Positions 9,570 through 18,620 of a DNA stretch of 64,000 nt are shown here, one piece after another. Position 1 is the stretch's first letter. Each line of letters opens with the position of its first letter. The stretch is from Procambarus clarkii (lineage: Eukaryota > Arthropoda > Malacostraca > Decapoda > Cambaridae), in assembly GCF_040958095.1 (NCBI RefSeq), contig NC_091152.1:14259060-14323059 (forward strand), read 5' to 3'. The notes beneath the pieces were generated by a model. That model was not told the origin of the DNA. It did not search any database and worked only from the letters and a program-made list of their open reading frames with translations. The position numbers were made by a program, and so were the translations under genes.

Positions 9570-9749
9570 TGGTGGCTGGGGTGGCAGCAAGCCCTGGTGG
9601 GTGACCACCTCCACGGGCTCAGGAAGCAGGTTGCCGACTGGCAGACCCGCTAGAACGGTGTTAGAAGCCTTGCTAGCGGATTAGCAAAAGGTTTAGTCGG
9701 TTTCTCGCCAGTGCCAAGGTGTCCTCATACGCTATTCGATGACCGCCTT

Positions 9750-10007
9750 GCTATGCCAGTGTGGCAGTCGGTGCCACCTGTGTCTTAGTTTGTACGCCTC
9801 CAGCATTCAAGCCGGCAGGTGGAGGGCTTGCGTTCGTTCCTGCTACAGGTGGGCGAGGAGCCACAAAACCACGATAGCCAATATGGTCATTGGTCCGAAT
9901 GTTTGCCTATCACTTCCCTGCTGTTACTACTTCAGCAATTAATATGGGTCGTAAAGATTTTGTGGGGCCGGAAGAAAAAAAACATTTAATAGCGTCAGAA
10001 CGATGAC
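9750..10007 (+). pseudogene. Pro/Gly/Ala-rich segment upstream of the repeat protein
   Basis: In unit 2 the equivalent stretch (25,004-25,249) stays open for 81 codons. It encodes a Gly/Pro/Ala-rich peptide (TPPAFKPAGGGLAFVPATGG) followed by FAYHFPAVTTSAINMGRKDF and an acidic end, EENTHLIASE. In unit 1 it is interrupted. The acidic end leads into the 29-residue repeats just downstream in a different frame, so it was probably part of the same gene or a neighbouring exon. No known domain is recognisable. Confidence 0.35.
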
Positions 10008-12340
10008 GCTCAGCATCAAATTGCTCAAAATGATGAGGAGCCTCTCATGCTCCTTCACGAGGAAGCCAAAAAGAATGTCATCGCAAGGGAAGACAAGTGG
10101 TATGACGTATCTGAAAATGAGGAGGAGCCTCTCATGCTCCTTCACGAGGAAGCCAAAAAGAATGTCATCGCAAGTGAGGATAAGTAGTATGAAGTATCTG
10201 AAAATGATGAGGAGCCTCTCATGCTCCCTCACGAGGAGATGGACGTAAACACTAGTACAAAAGAAGAAGAAGAAAGCAAATCCGACTCCCCCAAAAAAGT
10301 TATGAAGGAACCAAAAGACAAAAAGTCAAAAGCCTGCCCCAAGAAACGTCGCCGCCCACAAAAGATACAATGCCAAGAAGACGACCCCACCGAGTTGATC
10401 ACACTGACAGTTCAGTGCCCATAATATTACCAAATGAAACTCATAAGCATGTACGAAAAAAAGCACGACGTGTTTCTCAAATTGGGCGGCGGAACCAACA
10501 CTGTGGAAGTGTTCGGCGAAAAACAAAAGGCAGAAAAATGTTAAAGTGATATAGAGGCGTTTATGACGGAAATAAAAAATAAAAAATTAGATAAAAAACG
10601 TGCTTAGGCGCAGAAGGTAAAGGACAAGCGTGGCCAGGTACCCAACAAAATGCCCAAAGACATCACTGGACAGGGGCCCGACCGTTTTGAGACCACAGAT
10701 GGCCCTGCCAAGGCAGCGCCAGCAGCCACTGGTGGCCCTGCGAAGATATCGCAAGTAGAAAAAGGTGGCCCTTCCAAGGCATCGCAAGCAGAAAAAGGTG
10801 GCACTGCCAAGACATCGAGAGCGGAAAAAGGTGGCCCTTCCAAGGCAGCGCCAGCAGCCACTGGTGGCCCTGCCAAGACATCGCAAGCAGAAAAAGGTGG
10901 CCCTGCCAAGGCATCGAGAGCGGAAAAAGGTGGCCCTTCCAAGGCAGCGCCAGCAGCCACTGGTGGCCCTGCCAAGACATCGTAAGCAGAAAAAGGTGGC
11001 CCTTCCAAGGCAGCGCCAGCAGCCACAGGTGGCCCTGCCAAGACATCGCAAGTAGAAAAAGGTGGCCCTGCCAAGGCATCGCAAGCAGAAAAAGGTGGCC
11101 CTGCTAAGGCATCGAGAGCGGAAAAACTTGGCCCTGACAAGACATCGCCAGCACCCACTGATGGCCAAGACAAGGCATCGCCAGCGGACACTGATGGCCC
11201 TGACAAGGCATCGCCAGCAGACACTGATGGCCCTGACAAGACTTCGCCAGCAGACACTGATGGCCCTGACAAGGCATCACTAGCAGACACTGATGGCTCT
11301 GACAAGGCATCGCCAGCAGACACTGATGGCCCTGACAAGACATCGCCAGCAGACACTGATGGCCCTGACAAGGCATCGCCAGCAGACACTGATGGCCCTG
11401 ACAAGGCATCGCCAGCAGACACTGATGGCCCTGACAAGGCATCGCCAGCAGACACTGATGGCCCTGACCAGGCATCGCCAGCGGACACTGATGGCCCTGA
11501 CCAGGCATCGCCAGCAGACACTGATGGCCCTGACAAGGCATCGCCAGCGGACACTGATGGCCCTGACCAGGCATCGCCAGCAGACACTGATGGCCCTGAC
11601 AAGGCATCGCCAGCGGACACTGATGGCCCTGACAAGGCATCGCCAGCAGACACTGATGGCCCTGACAAGGCATCGCCAGCGGACACTGATGGCCCTGACA
11701 AGGCATCACCAGCGGACACTGAAGGCCCTGACAAGGCATCGCCAGCAGACACTGATGGCCCTGACAAGGCATCGCCAGCAGACACTGATAGCCTTGACAA
11801 GGCATCGCCAGCGGACACTGATGGCCCTGACAAGGCATCGCCAGCAGACACTGATGGCCTTGACAAGGCATCGCCAGCGGACACTGATGGCCCTGACAAG
11901 GCATCGCCAGCGGACACTGATAGCTTTCACAAGGCATCGCCAGCGGACACTGATGGCCCTGACGAGGCGTCGTAGGCCTACCAATACGGTCTTCCAGTAA
12001 GAAGATATGAGCTTCCACCAAAAATCCCAAAGTTTAAACGCCCTCCACAGGCTATAAGATGCCCTAAGACAGCCCCTCCATCTTCAGATCCTCCCAAGGC
12101 TCCAGTTGAACAAAAAATATTTTATGGGCAAATCCCACCCTAAGTATGGATAGACAACGCGCCAGAGAAAAAGGTGCAGGAAGCTCCACGTAAACCAAAA
12201 GTTGTGGAATAGGAATAACCAGTAAAAAACAAAAAAGCAATGGCAAAAAGTGAAAAAGCAAAGGCAAAAGCTGCCGAAAACAAAAGCAAGCAAAATGAAA
12301 AAAACAAAAATGACAGTAAAAAGTAAAAGAAATGACCCCA
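10008..12340 (+). pseudogene. Decayed gene for a repetitive Lys/Pro/Asp-rich protein, unit 1
   Basis: One register runs for about 2.3 kb with scattered stop codons. Its layout has five parts. First come three copies of a 29-residue (87-bp) acidic repeat built on DEEPLMLPHEEAKKNVIA and DKWYDVSEN. Next is a Lys/Arg-rich stretch (SPKKVMKEPKDKKSKACPKK). Then a non-repetitive part contains MYEKKHDVFLKLGGGTNTV. About 38 copies of an 11-residue repeat follow, drifting from GGPSKASQAEK to TDGPDKASPAD. The tail is basic, with PPKIPKFKRPP and KAKAKAAENKSKQ. Variation inside the array makes sense as amino-acid substitution in this frame, which argues that this frame was the coding one and that the long open frames on the other strand are shadows. 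Most stops are shared with the copy at 25,250-28,260, so decay began before the duplication. I do not recognise the family. It could be a host structural or secreted protein, or cargo of an unknown element. Confidence 0.5.
10700..11972. repeat. 33-bp coding minisatellite, about 38 units
   Basis: The 33-bp unit exists in two main forms. Units with GGTGGCCCTTCCAAGG lie in the 5' third, and units with GATGGCCCTGACAAGGCATC in the 3' two thirds. Because 33 is a multiple of three, several frames on both strands stay open over hundreds of codons. The unit 2 array is about 1.5 times longer. Confidence 0.95.
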
Positions 12341-12508
12341 ATGACCATTTCACTCATACCTCAATTGGGGGTTTCAAATGAAAATGGTTATGGAATGGGT
12401 CGACTTGACGACGACAAGTCCGGGGTAGGGGCATGGGCCCCATGGACCCCACAGACAGTCTCGGGTAAGCATTAGTCTCGTGGGGGACTAACACGGCCGT
12501 GGCGCTGT
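12341..12508. other. GC-rich junction at the end of unit 1
   Basis: Short unique sequence containing GGGTCGACTTGACGACGACA and ACACGGCCGTGGCGCTGTAC leads into the 26-bp minisatellite. It is the same at 28,262-28,433, so it is part of each tandem unit. Confidence 0.6.
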
Positions 12509-12663
12509 ACTCTTTGCCCGCGTGCTTTGCGGGCCCTCTTGGCCTGCGTGCTTTGAGGGCCCTCTTGGCCCGCGTGCTTTGAGGGCCCTCTTGGCTCGCA
12601 CTGGGTTTTGCGCGGGCCCTCTTGGCTCGCACTGGGTTTTGCGCGGGCCCTCTTGGGCCCGCA
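12509..12663. repeat. GC-rich 26-bp minisatellite, start of unit 2
   Basis: About three 26-bp units and two 31-bp variants. It has fewer units than the copies at 1 and 28,434, so the array length changes between tandem units. Confidence 0.93.
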
Positions 12664-12687
12664 AATGTGTGTGTGTGTGTGTGTGTA
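12664..12687. repeat. (TG)n tail of LINE A2
   Basis: A short TG run abuts the LINE A 3' end. It is shorter than the tract at 241-302. Confidence 0.92.
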
Positions 12688-13494
12688 CTCACCTATTTGT
12701 ACTCGCCTATTTGTGCTTGCAGGATCGAGCATTGACTCTTGGATCCCACCTTTCCAGCTATCGGTTGTTTACAGCAATGACTCCTGTCCCATTTCCCTAT
12801 CATATCTAGCTTTAAAAGTATGAATAGTATTTGCTTCCACAACCTGTTCCCCAAGTGCATTCCATTTTTCCACTACTCTCACGCTAAAAGAAAACTTCCT
12901 AACATCTCTGTGACTCATCTGAGTTTCCAGTTTCCACCCATGTCCCCTCGTTCTGTTATTATTACGTGTGAACATTTCATCTATTTCCACTTTGTCAATT
13001 CCCCTGAGTATTTTATATGTCCCTATCATATCTCCTCTCTCCCTTCTTTTCTCTAGTGTCGTAAGGTTCAGTTCCTTCAGACGCTCTTCATATCCCATCC
13101 CTCGTAACTCTGGGACAAGCCTCGTCGCAAACCTCTGAACCTTCTCCAGTTTCTTTGTGTGTTTCTTCAGGTGGGGGCTCCATGATGGCGTGGCATACTC
13201 TAAGACGGGTCTCACGTAGGCAGTGTAAAGCGCCCTAAAAGCCTCCTCATTTAGGTTTCTAAATGAAGTTCTAATTTTCGCCAGTGTAGAGTACGCTGCT
13301 GTCGTTATCCAATTTATATGTGCCTCAGGAGTTAGATTAGGTGTCATATCCACTCCCAGGTCTCTTTCTCGAATCGTTACAGGTAGGCTGTTCCCCTTCA
13401 TTGTGTACTGTCCCTTTGATCTCCTGTCACCTGATCCCATTTCCATAACTTTACATTTACTGGTGTTAAACTCCAGTAGCCATTTCTCTGATCA
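12688..13494 (-). mobile_element. LINE A2, duplicate of LINE A1
   Basis: It has the same truncation point and the same order as LINE A1, so it was copied with the tandem unit and did not insert separately. Its 3' end shows the ACTC-CCTATTTGT motif twice. The 225-residue C-terminal reverse-transcriptase frame at 12,769-13,446 is intact, with RERDLGVDMTPNLTPEAH, KLEKVQRFATRLVPELRG and VEKWNALGEQVVEANTIHTF, and lacks the catalytic core. Confidence 0.9.
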
Positions 13495-13514
13495 GTGTGT
13501 GTGTGTGTGTGTGT
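13495..13514. repeat. (TG)n between LINE A2 and LINE B2
   Basis: A twenty-base TG tract lies at the same junction as 1,099-1,150 but is much shorter. Confidence 0.92.
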
Positions 13515-16371
13515 ACTCACCTAATTGTGCTAGCGGGGGTTGAGCTCTGGCTCTTTGGTCCCGCCTCTCAACCGTCAATCAACTGGTGTACAGATTCCTG
13601 AGCCTACTGGGCTCTATCATATCTACATTTGAAACTGTGTATGGAGTCAGCCTCCACCACATCACTTCCTAGTGCATTCCATTTACTAACTACTCTGACA
13701 CTGAAAAAGTTCTTTCTAATGTCTCTGTGGCTCATTTGGGTACTCAGCTTCCACCTGTGTCCCCTTGTTCGCGTCCCTCCAGTGTTGAATAGTTTATCCT
13801 TGTTTACCCGGTCGATTCCCCTGAGGATTCTGTAGGTTATCATCATGTCCCCCCTTACTCTTCTGTCTTCCAGTGTCGTAAGGTGCATTTCCCGCAGCCT
13901 TTCCTCATAACTCATGCCTCTTAGTTCTGGGACTAGTCTAGTAGCATACCTTTTGACTTTTTCCAGCTTCGTCTTGTGCTTGACAAGGTACGGGCTCCAT
14001 GCTGGGGCCGCATACTCCAGGATTGGTCTTACATATGTTGTGTACAAGATTCTGAATGATTCCTTACACAGGTTCCTGAACGCCGTTCTGATGTTAGCCA
14101 GCCTCGCATATGCCGCAGACGTTATTCTCTTTACGTGGGCTTCAGGAGACAGGTTTGGTGTGATATCAACTCCTAGATCTTTCTCTCTCTCAGTTTCATT
14201 AAGTACTTCATCTCCTATTCTGTATCCTGTGTCTGGCCTCCTGTTTCCACTGCCTAGTTTTATTACTTTGCATTTACTCGGGTTGAACTTCTACAGCCAT
14301 TTGTTGGACCATTCACTCAGTCTATCTAGGTCATCTTGTAGCCTCCTACTATCATCCTCTGTTTCAATCCTCCTCATATTTTTTGCATCGTCGGCAAACA
14401 TTGAGAGGAACGAATCTATAACGAATCAATACCCTCTGGGAGATCATTTACATATACAAGAAACAGTATAGGTCCAAGGACTGACCCTTGCGGGACTCCA
14501 CTTGTAACCTCTCGCCAATCTGAGACCTCACCCCTCACACAGACTCGTTGTCTCCTGTTGCTTAGGTACTCCTCTATCCACCGGAGTACCTTCCCTTTCA
14601 CTCCAGCCTGCGTCTCCAACTTTCGCACTAGCCTCTTGTGTGGCACTGTATCAAAGGCTTTCTGACAATCCAAAAATATGCAGTCTGCTCACCCTTCTCT
14701 TTCTTGCCTTATTTTTGTTGCCTGGTCGTAGAATTCAAGTAACCCTGTGAGGCAGGACCTGCCATCCCTGAAACCATGTTGATGCTGTGTTACAAAGTTC
14801 CTTCGCTCCAGATGCTCCACTAGTTTTCTTCGCACAATCTTCTCCATCAGCTTGCATGGTATGCAGGTTAGGGACACAGGCCTGTAGTTCAGTGCCTCCT
14901 GTCTATCCCCTTTCTTGTATATCGGGACTACGTTAGCTGCTTTCCAAATATCTGGCAGTTCCCCTGTTGCCAGTGATTTGGTATACACTATGGAGAGTGG
15001 TAGGCACAGTTCTCCTGCTCCTTCCTTTAGAACCCAAGGGGAGATTCCATCTGGGCCTATAGCCTTTGTCACATCCAACTCTAGTAAACACTTCCTTACT
15101 TCCCCGCTGGTAATCTCAAACAATTCCAGTGGTTCCTGGTTAGCTATTCCCACACTTACCTCTGGAATTTCTCCTTACTCTAAGGTGAAGACCTCCTGGA
15201 ATTTCTTATTCAATTCCTCACACACTTCCTTGTCGTTTGTAGCGAATCCTTCTGCCCCAATCCTTAATTTCATAACCTGTTCCTTTACTGTTGTTTTTCT
15301 CCTGATGTGGCTATGCAACAATTTAGGCTGAGTCTTTGCCTTGCTTACGATGTCATTTTCGTATTGTCTATCTGCCTCTCTTCTCATCCTGACATATTCA
15401 TTCCTGGCATTCTGGTATCTTTCTCTGCTCTCCAATGTCCTGTTATTCCTATAGTTTCTCCATGCCCTTTTACTTTGCTGCTTAGCTAGCCCACATCTCT
15501 GATTAAACCATGGGTTTCTCATTTTCATTTCTCTATTTTCCTTTTGGACTGGGACAAACTTGTTTGCTGCGTCCTTGCACTTCTGTGTGATGTAATCCAT
15601 CATATCTTGGGCCGTCTTTCCCCTGAGCTCTGTTTCCCATGCTATATCTGTTAGGAATTTTCTTATCCCCTCATAGTTCCCCTTTCGGTATGCTAACCTT
15701 TTGGTTTCGGTATCCCTCCTCGAGTTCAATAACCCTTCTTCAATCAAGTACTCAAACACCAGTACACTGTGGTCGCTCATTCCTACTGGGTCCTCAAAAC
15801 CGATTTTTCTTATGTCGGAGTCGTTCAGAGTGAAGACTAGGTCGAGTCTCGCTGGTTCATCATTGCCTCTCATCCTTGTGGGTTCTCCGACATGCTGGGT
15901 TAAAAAGTTTCTTGTCACCACCTCCAATAGTTTGGCTCTCCACGTATCCTCGCCTCCATCCGGTTCCTTGTTCTCCCAGTCAATCCTTCCGTGATTGAAG
16001 TCGCCCATGATGAGCAGGTGGGATCTATTTCTACAGGCAGCAGAGGCTGCCCTCTCAATTATAGTGTTAACTGCCATGTTGTTGTTTTCATACTCTTGAC
16101 TAGGTCTTCTGTCATTTGGTGGAGGGTTGTATATTACTGCTACTACTATTTTTGGTCCTCCCATTGTTATGGTGCCTGCTATGTAGTCTCTGAACTCCTC
16201 ACAGCCCGGGATGGCCATCTCCTTAAAACTCCATTCCCTTCTCATGAGTAGGGCCACTCCGCCTCCTCCCCTACCTTCCCTCTCTTTCCTTATTACTGTG
16301 TACTCCTGGGGAAACACGGCATTCGTTATGATTGCAGAGAGTTTTGTCTCAGTGAGTCCGATCACATCCGA
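13515..16371 (-). mobile_element. LINE B2, duplicate of LINE B1
   Basis: It has the same extent as B1, from within the endonuclease to the 3' UTR. Its lesions differ: a stop after TLE near 15,177, a Trp-to-stop change near 14,688 in the GWADC motif, an 11-bp insertion near 14,418, and a stop near 14,294 before FNPSKC. The reverse-transcriptase pieces are 14,689-15,153, 14,416-14,673 and 13,604-14,047. The 3' UTR again ends at GTGAGTAC plus (AC)n. Confidence 0.92.
15175..16365 (-). pseudogene. LINE B2 endonuclease plus linker, longest copy
   Basis: This 396-residue frame is the best endonuclease copy in the window. It has LTETKL, VVAVIYNPP, GDFNHGRIDWE, PARLDLVFT and MSDHSVL, then the linker NPWFNQRCGLAKQQSKRAWR and YENDIVSKAKTQPKLLHSHI, ending in the KKFQEVFTLE segment just before the reverse transcriptase. 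The first part of the endonuclease is missing at the 5' truncation. The linker reads through where B1 has a stop. Confidence 0.9.

Positions 16372-16431
<60 letters not shown>
16372..16431. repeat. (TG)n between LINE B2 and LINE C2
   Basis: About 28 TG units. The equivalent tract in unit 1 is 17 bp. Confidence 0.94.
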
Positions 16432-16433
<2 letters not shown>

Positions 16434-17757
16434 CACCTAGTTGTACTCACCTAGTTGTGTTTGCGGGGGTTGAGCTCTGGCTCTTTGTTCCCGCCTCTCA
16501 ACCATCAATCAACAGGTGTACAGATTCCTGAGCCTATTGGGCTCTATCATATCTACACTTGAAACTGTGTATGGAGTCAGCCTCCACCACATCACTTCCT
16601 AATGCATTCCATTTGTCAACCACTCTGACACTAAAGAAGTTCTTTCTAATATCTCTGTGGCTCATTTGGGTACTCAGTTTCCACCTGTGTCCCCTTGTGT
16701 TAAATAGACTGTCTTTATCTACCCTATCAATTCCCTTCAGAATCTTGAATGTGGTGATCATGTCCCCCTTAACTCTTCTGTCTTCCAGCAAAGTGAGGTT
16801 TAATTCCCGTAGTCTCTCCTCGTAGCTCATACCTCTCAGCTTGGGTACCAGTCTGGTGGCAAACCTTTGAACCTTTTCCAGTTTACTCTTATGCTTGACT
16901 AGATATGGACTCAATGCTGGAGCCGCATACTCCAGGATTGGTCTGACATATGTGGTATATAATGTTCTGAAAGATTCCTTACACAAGTTTCTAAAGGCCG
17001 TTCTTATGTTAGCCAACCTGGCATATGCTGCTGATGTTATCCTCTTGATATGAGCTTCAGGGGACTGGTCTGGCGTAATATCAACCCCCAGGTCTCTCTC
17101 TCTCTCTGACTCTTGAAGTATTTCATCTCCCAAGTTATACCTTGTATCTGGTCTCCTGCTTCCTACCCCTATCTTCATTACATTACATTTGCTTGGGTTA
17201 AACTCTAACATCCATTTGTTCGACCATTCCTGCAGCTTGTCCAGGTCTTCTTGAAGCCTCAAGCTGTCCTCCTCTGTCTTAATCCTTCTCATAATTTTGG
17301 CGTCGTCAGCAAACATTGAGAGGAATGAGTCTATACCCTCTGGGAGATCATTTACGTATATCAGAAACAGGATAGGTCCAAGCACAGAGCCCTGTGGGAC
17401 TCCACTGGTGACTTCACGCCATTCTGAGGTCTCACCCCTCACTATAACTCTCTGCATCCTATTGCTTAGGTACTCCCTTATCCACTGGAGCGCCCTACCA
17501 GTTACTCTTGCCTGTTTCTCGAGCTTATGCATCAACCTTTTATGGGGTACTGTGTCAAAGGCTTTCCGACAATCCAAAAAAATGCAGTCCGCCCATCCTT
17601 CTCTTTCTTGCTTAATCTTTGTCACCTGATCATAGAATTCTATCAAGCCTATAAGGCAAGATTTACCCTCCCTGAACCCATGTTGATGGGTTGTCACGAA
17701 GTCTCTTCTCTCCAGATGTGTTACTAGGTTTTTTCTCACAATCTTCTCCATCAGAGA
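16432..17757 (-). mobile_element. LINE C2, 5'-truncated, open reading frame intact
   Basis: This is the duplicate of C1. It keeps a single uninterrupted frame from inside the reverse transcriptase to the natural stop. It begins at MEKIVRKNLVTHLE, next to (TATG)n, and ends with the doubled ACTCACCTAGTTGT motif and (TG)n. Confidence 0.92.
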
Positions 17758-17844
17758 ATTCACATACATACATACATACGTATGTATGTATGTATGTATG
17801 TACGTGTGTATTCCCAATCTCGTTAAAGACTCCCCCTCTATCAT
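16534..17844 (-). CDS. LINE C2 reverse transcriptase, palm to C-terminus, open
   Basis: The frame is 436 codons, of which about 400 are element sequence. The first 29 or so (with HTYIHTYIHTY) come from the flanking ATAC repeat. Blocks in order are HQHGFREGKSCLIG, GWADCIFLDCRKAFDTVPHK, GVPQGSVLGPILF, FADDAKIMRRIKTEED, FNPSKCNVMKIG, YVRPILEYAAPALSPYLVKH, KLEKVQRFATRLVPKLRG and VVEADSIHSFKCRYD. All three catalytic aspartates are present. The endonuclease and the first reverse-transcriptase blocks are missing, so it is not an autonomous element. Confidence 0.9.
   Translation of the reverse strand: MIEGESLTRLGIHTYIHTYIHTYVCMYVNSLMEKIVRKNLVTHLERRDFVTTHQHGFREGKSCLIGLIEFYDQVTKIKQEREGWADCIFLDCRKAFDTVPHKRLMHKLEKQARVTGRALQWIREYLSNRMQRVIVRGETSEWREVTSGVPQGSVLGPILFLIYVNDLPEGIDSFLSMFADDAKIMRRIKTEEDSLRLQEDLDKLQEWSNKWMLEFNPSKCNVMKIGVGSRRPDTRYNLGDEILQESERERDLGVDITPDQSPEAHIKRITSAAYARLANIRTAFRNLCKESFRTLYTTYVRPILEYAAPALSPYLVKHKSKLEKVQRFATRLVPKLRGMSYEERLRELNLTLLEDRRVKGDMITTFKILKGIDRVDKDSLFNTRGHRWKLSTQMSHRDIRKNFFSVRVVDKWNALGSDVVEADSIHSFKCRYDRAQ
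17758..17806. repeat. (ACAT)n/(TATG)n microsatellite
   Basis: Equivalent of 5,342-5,410. ACAT units turn into TATG units around TACGTA, and the tract is about 20 bp shorter. Confidence 0.92.
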
Positions 17845-18545
17845 CCAATTAAAGAGAAAAACAACTATGAACTAAATAATCAACTCCTTGTAACTTTAAT
17901 TATGCTGACCTTCCTATCTGTATTCAGACTGTGCCTACTATGGTATATAATATTGATTGGTGAAGCACTGTTATTCTATGTAATAATTTATAGTGCTTAT
18001 TATAATTTACTAAGAACAACTAATATTTCTCAAAACAAAACTACGAGCCTTTAAAAGGATGTAGCTGATCTGTAATATTCTAAGAGCATGGACAATAGTA
18101 GGTAAATTTCACAACCCATGTGGGACCTGAAAACTACAATTTTCATTATAATTGAACCAATCACGACTATTCTGCTATCTACGTTGATGGACGGGTACTG
18201 TGAGACGTAAATTGGTACGTGAGGAAGAGTTTGGGCCTTGGTAAAAAAGGTAACTGGAAATATATCACATATGTACTAAATCACATTCAACATATTGACT
18301 TTAAGCATTAAGTCATATATGTGCTGTCTTGTGTGAGAAGGGGTTGTTTACTTTTATGATACAATTTCGACCCACAGCGGCGAGTGATTCACCAGGCGAC
18401 TTCTAGATGTCCCAATTGGCCTGTTTATGACGGCAACCCCCCCCCCCCAACTAGGGCCGGCAGGAACCACGGCGTCTCCTATTGGTTCCTAGTATCCACG
18501 TCCGTCAACTTGATTCCTTCTTGGAGAAAGACGAGTGGTGTTGGG
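17807..18545. other. Unique spacer, unit 2 copy
   Basis: Duplicate of 5,411-6,150 with only a few base differences and a shorter C run. No gene is seen. Confidence 0.7.
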
Positions 18546-18554
18546 GGCTTGTTT

Positions 18555-18555
<1 letters not shown>

Positions 18556-18620
<65 letters not shown>
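18556..18620. repeat. (CA)n, left half of a tract split by LINE C3
   Basis: About 32 CA units, then ACATGG and a short (GT)n. The right half of the tract is at 20,952-20,972, after the inserted LINE. Confidence 0.94.

Noticed and set aside
10370-10549. 59-codon basic frame starting MPRRRPHRVDH, conserved in unit 2 at 25,616-25,795
   Set aside because: It overlaps the longer register of the repeat-protein locus in another frame. Its Arg/Lys content follows from the Lys-rich coding of the main frame.
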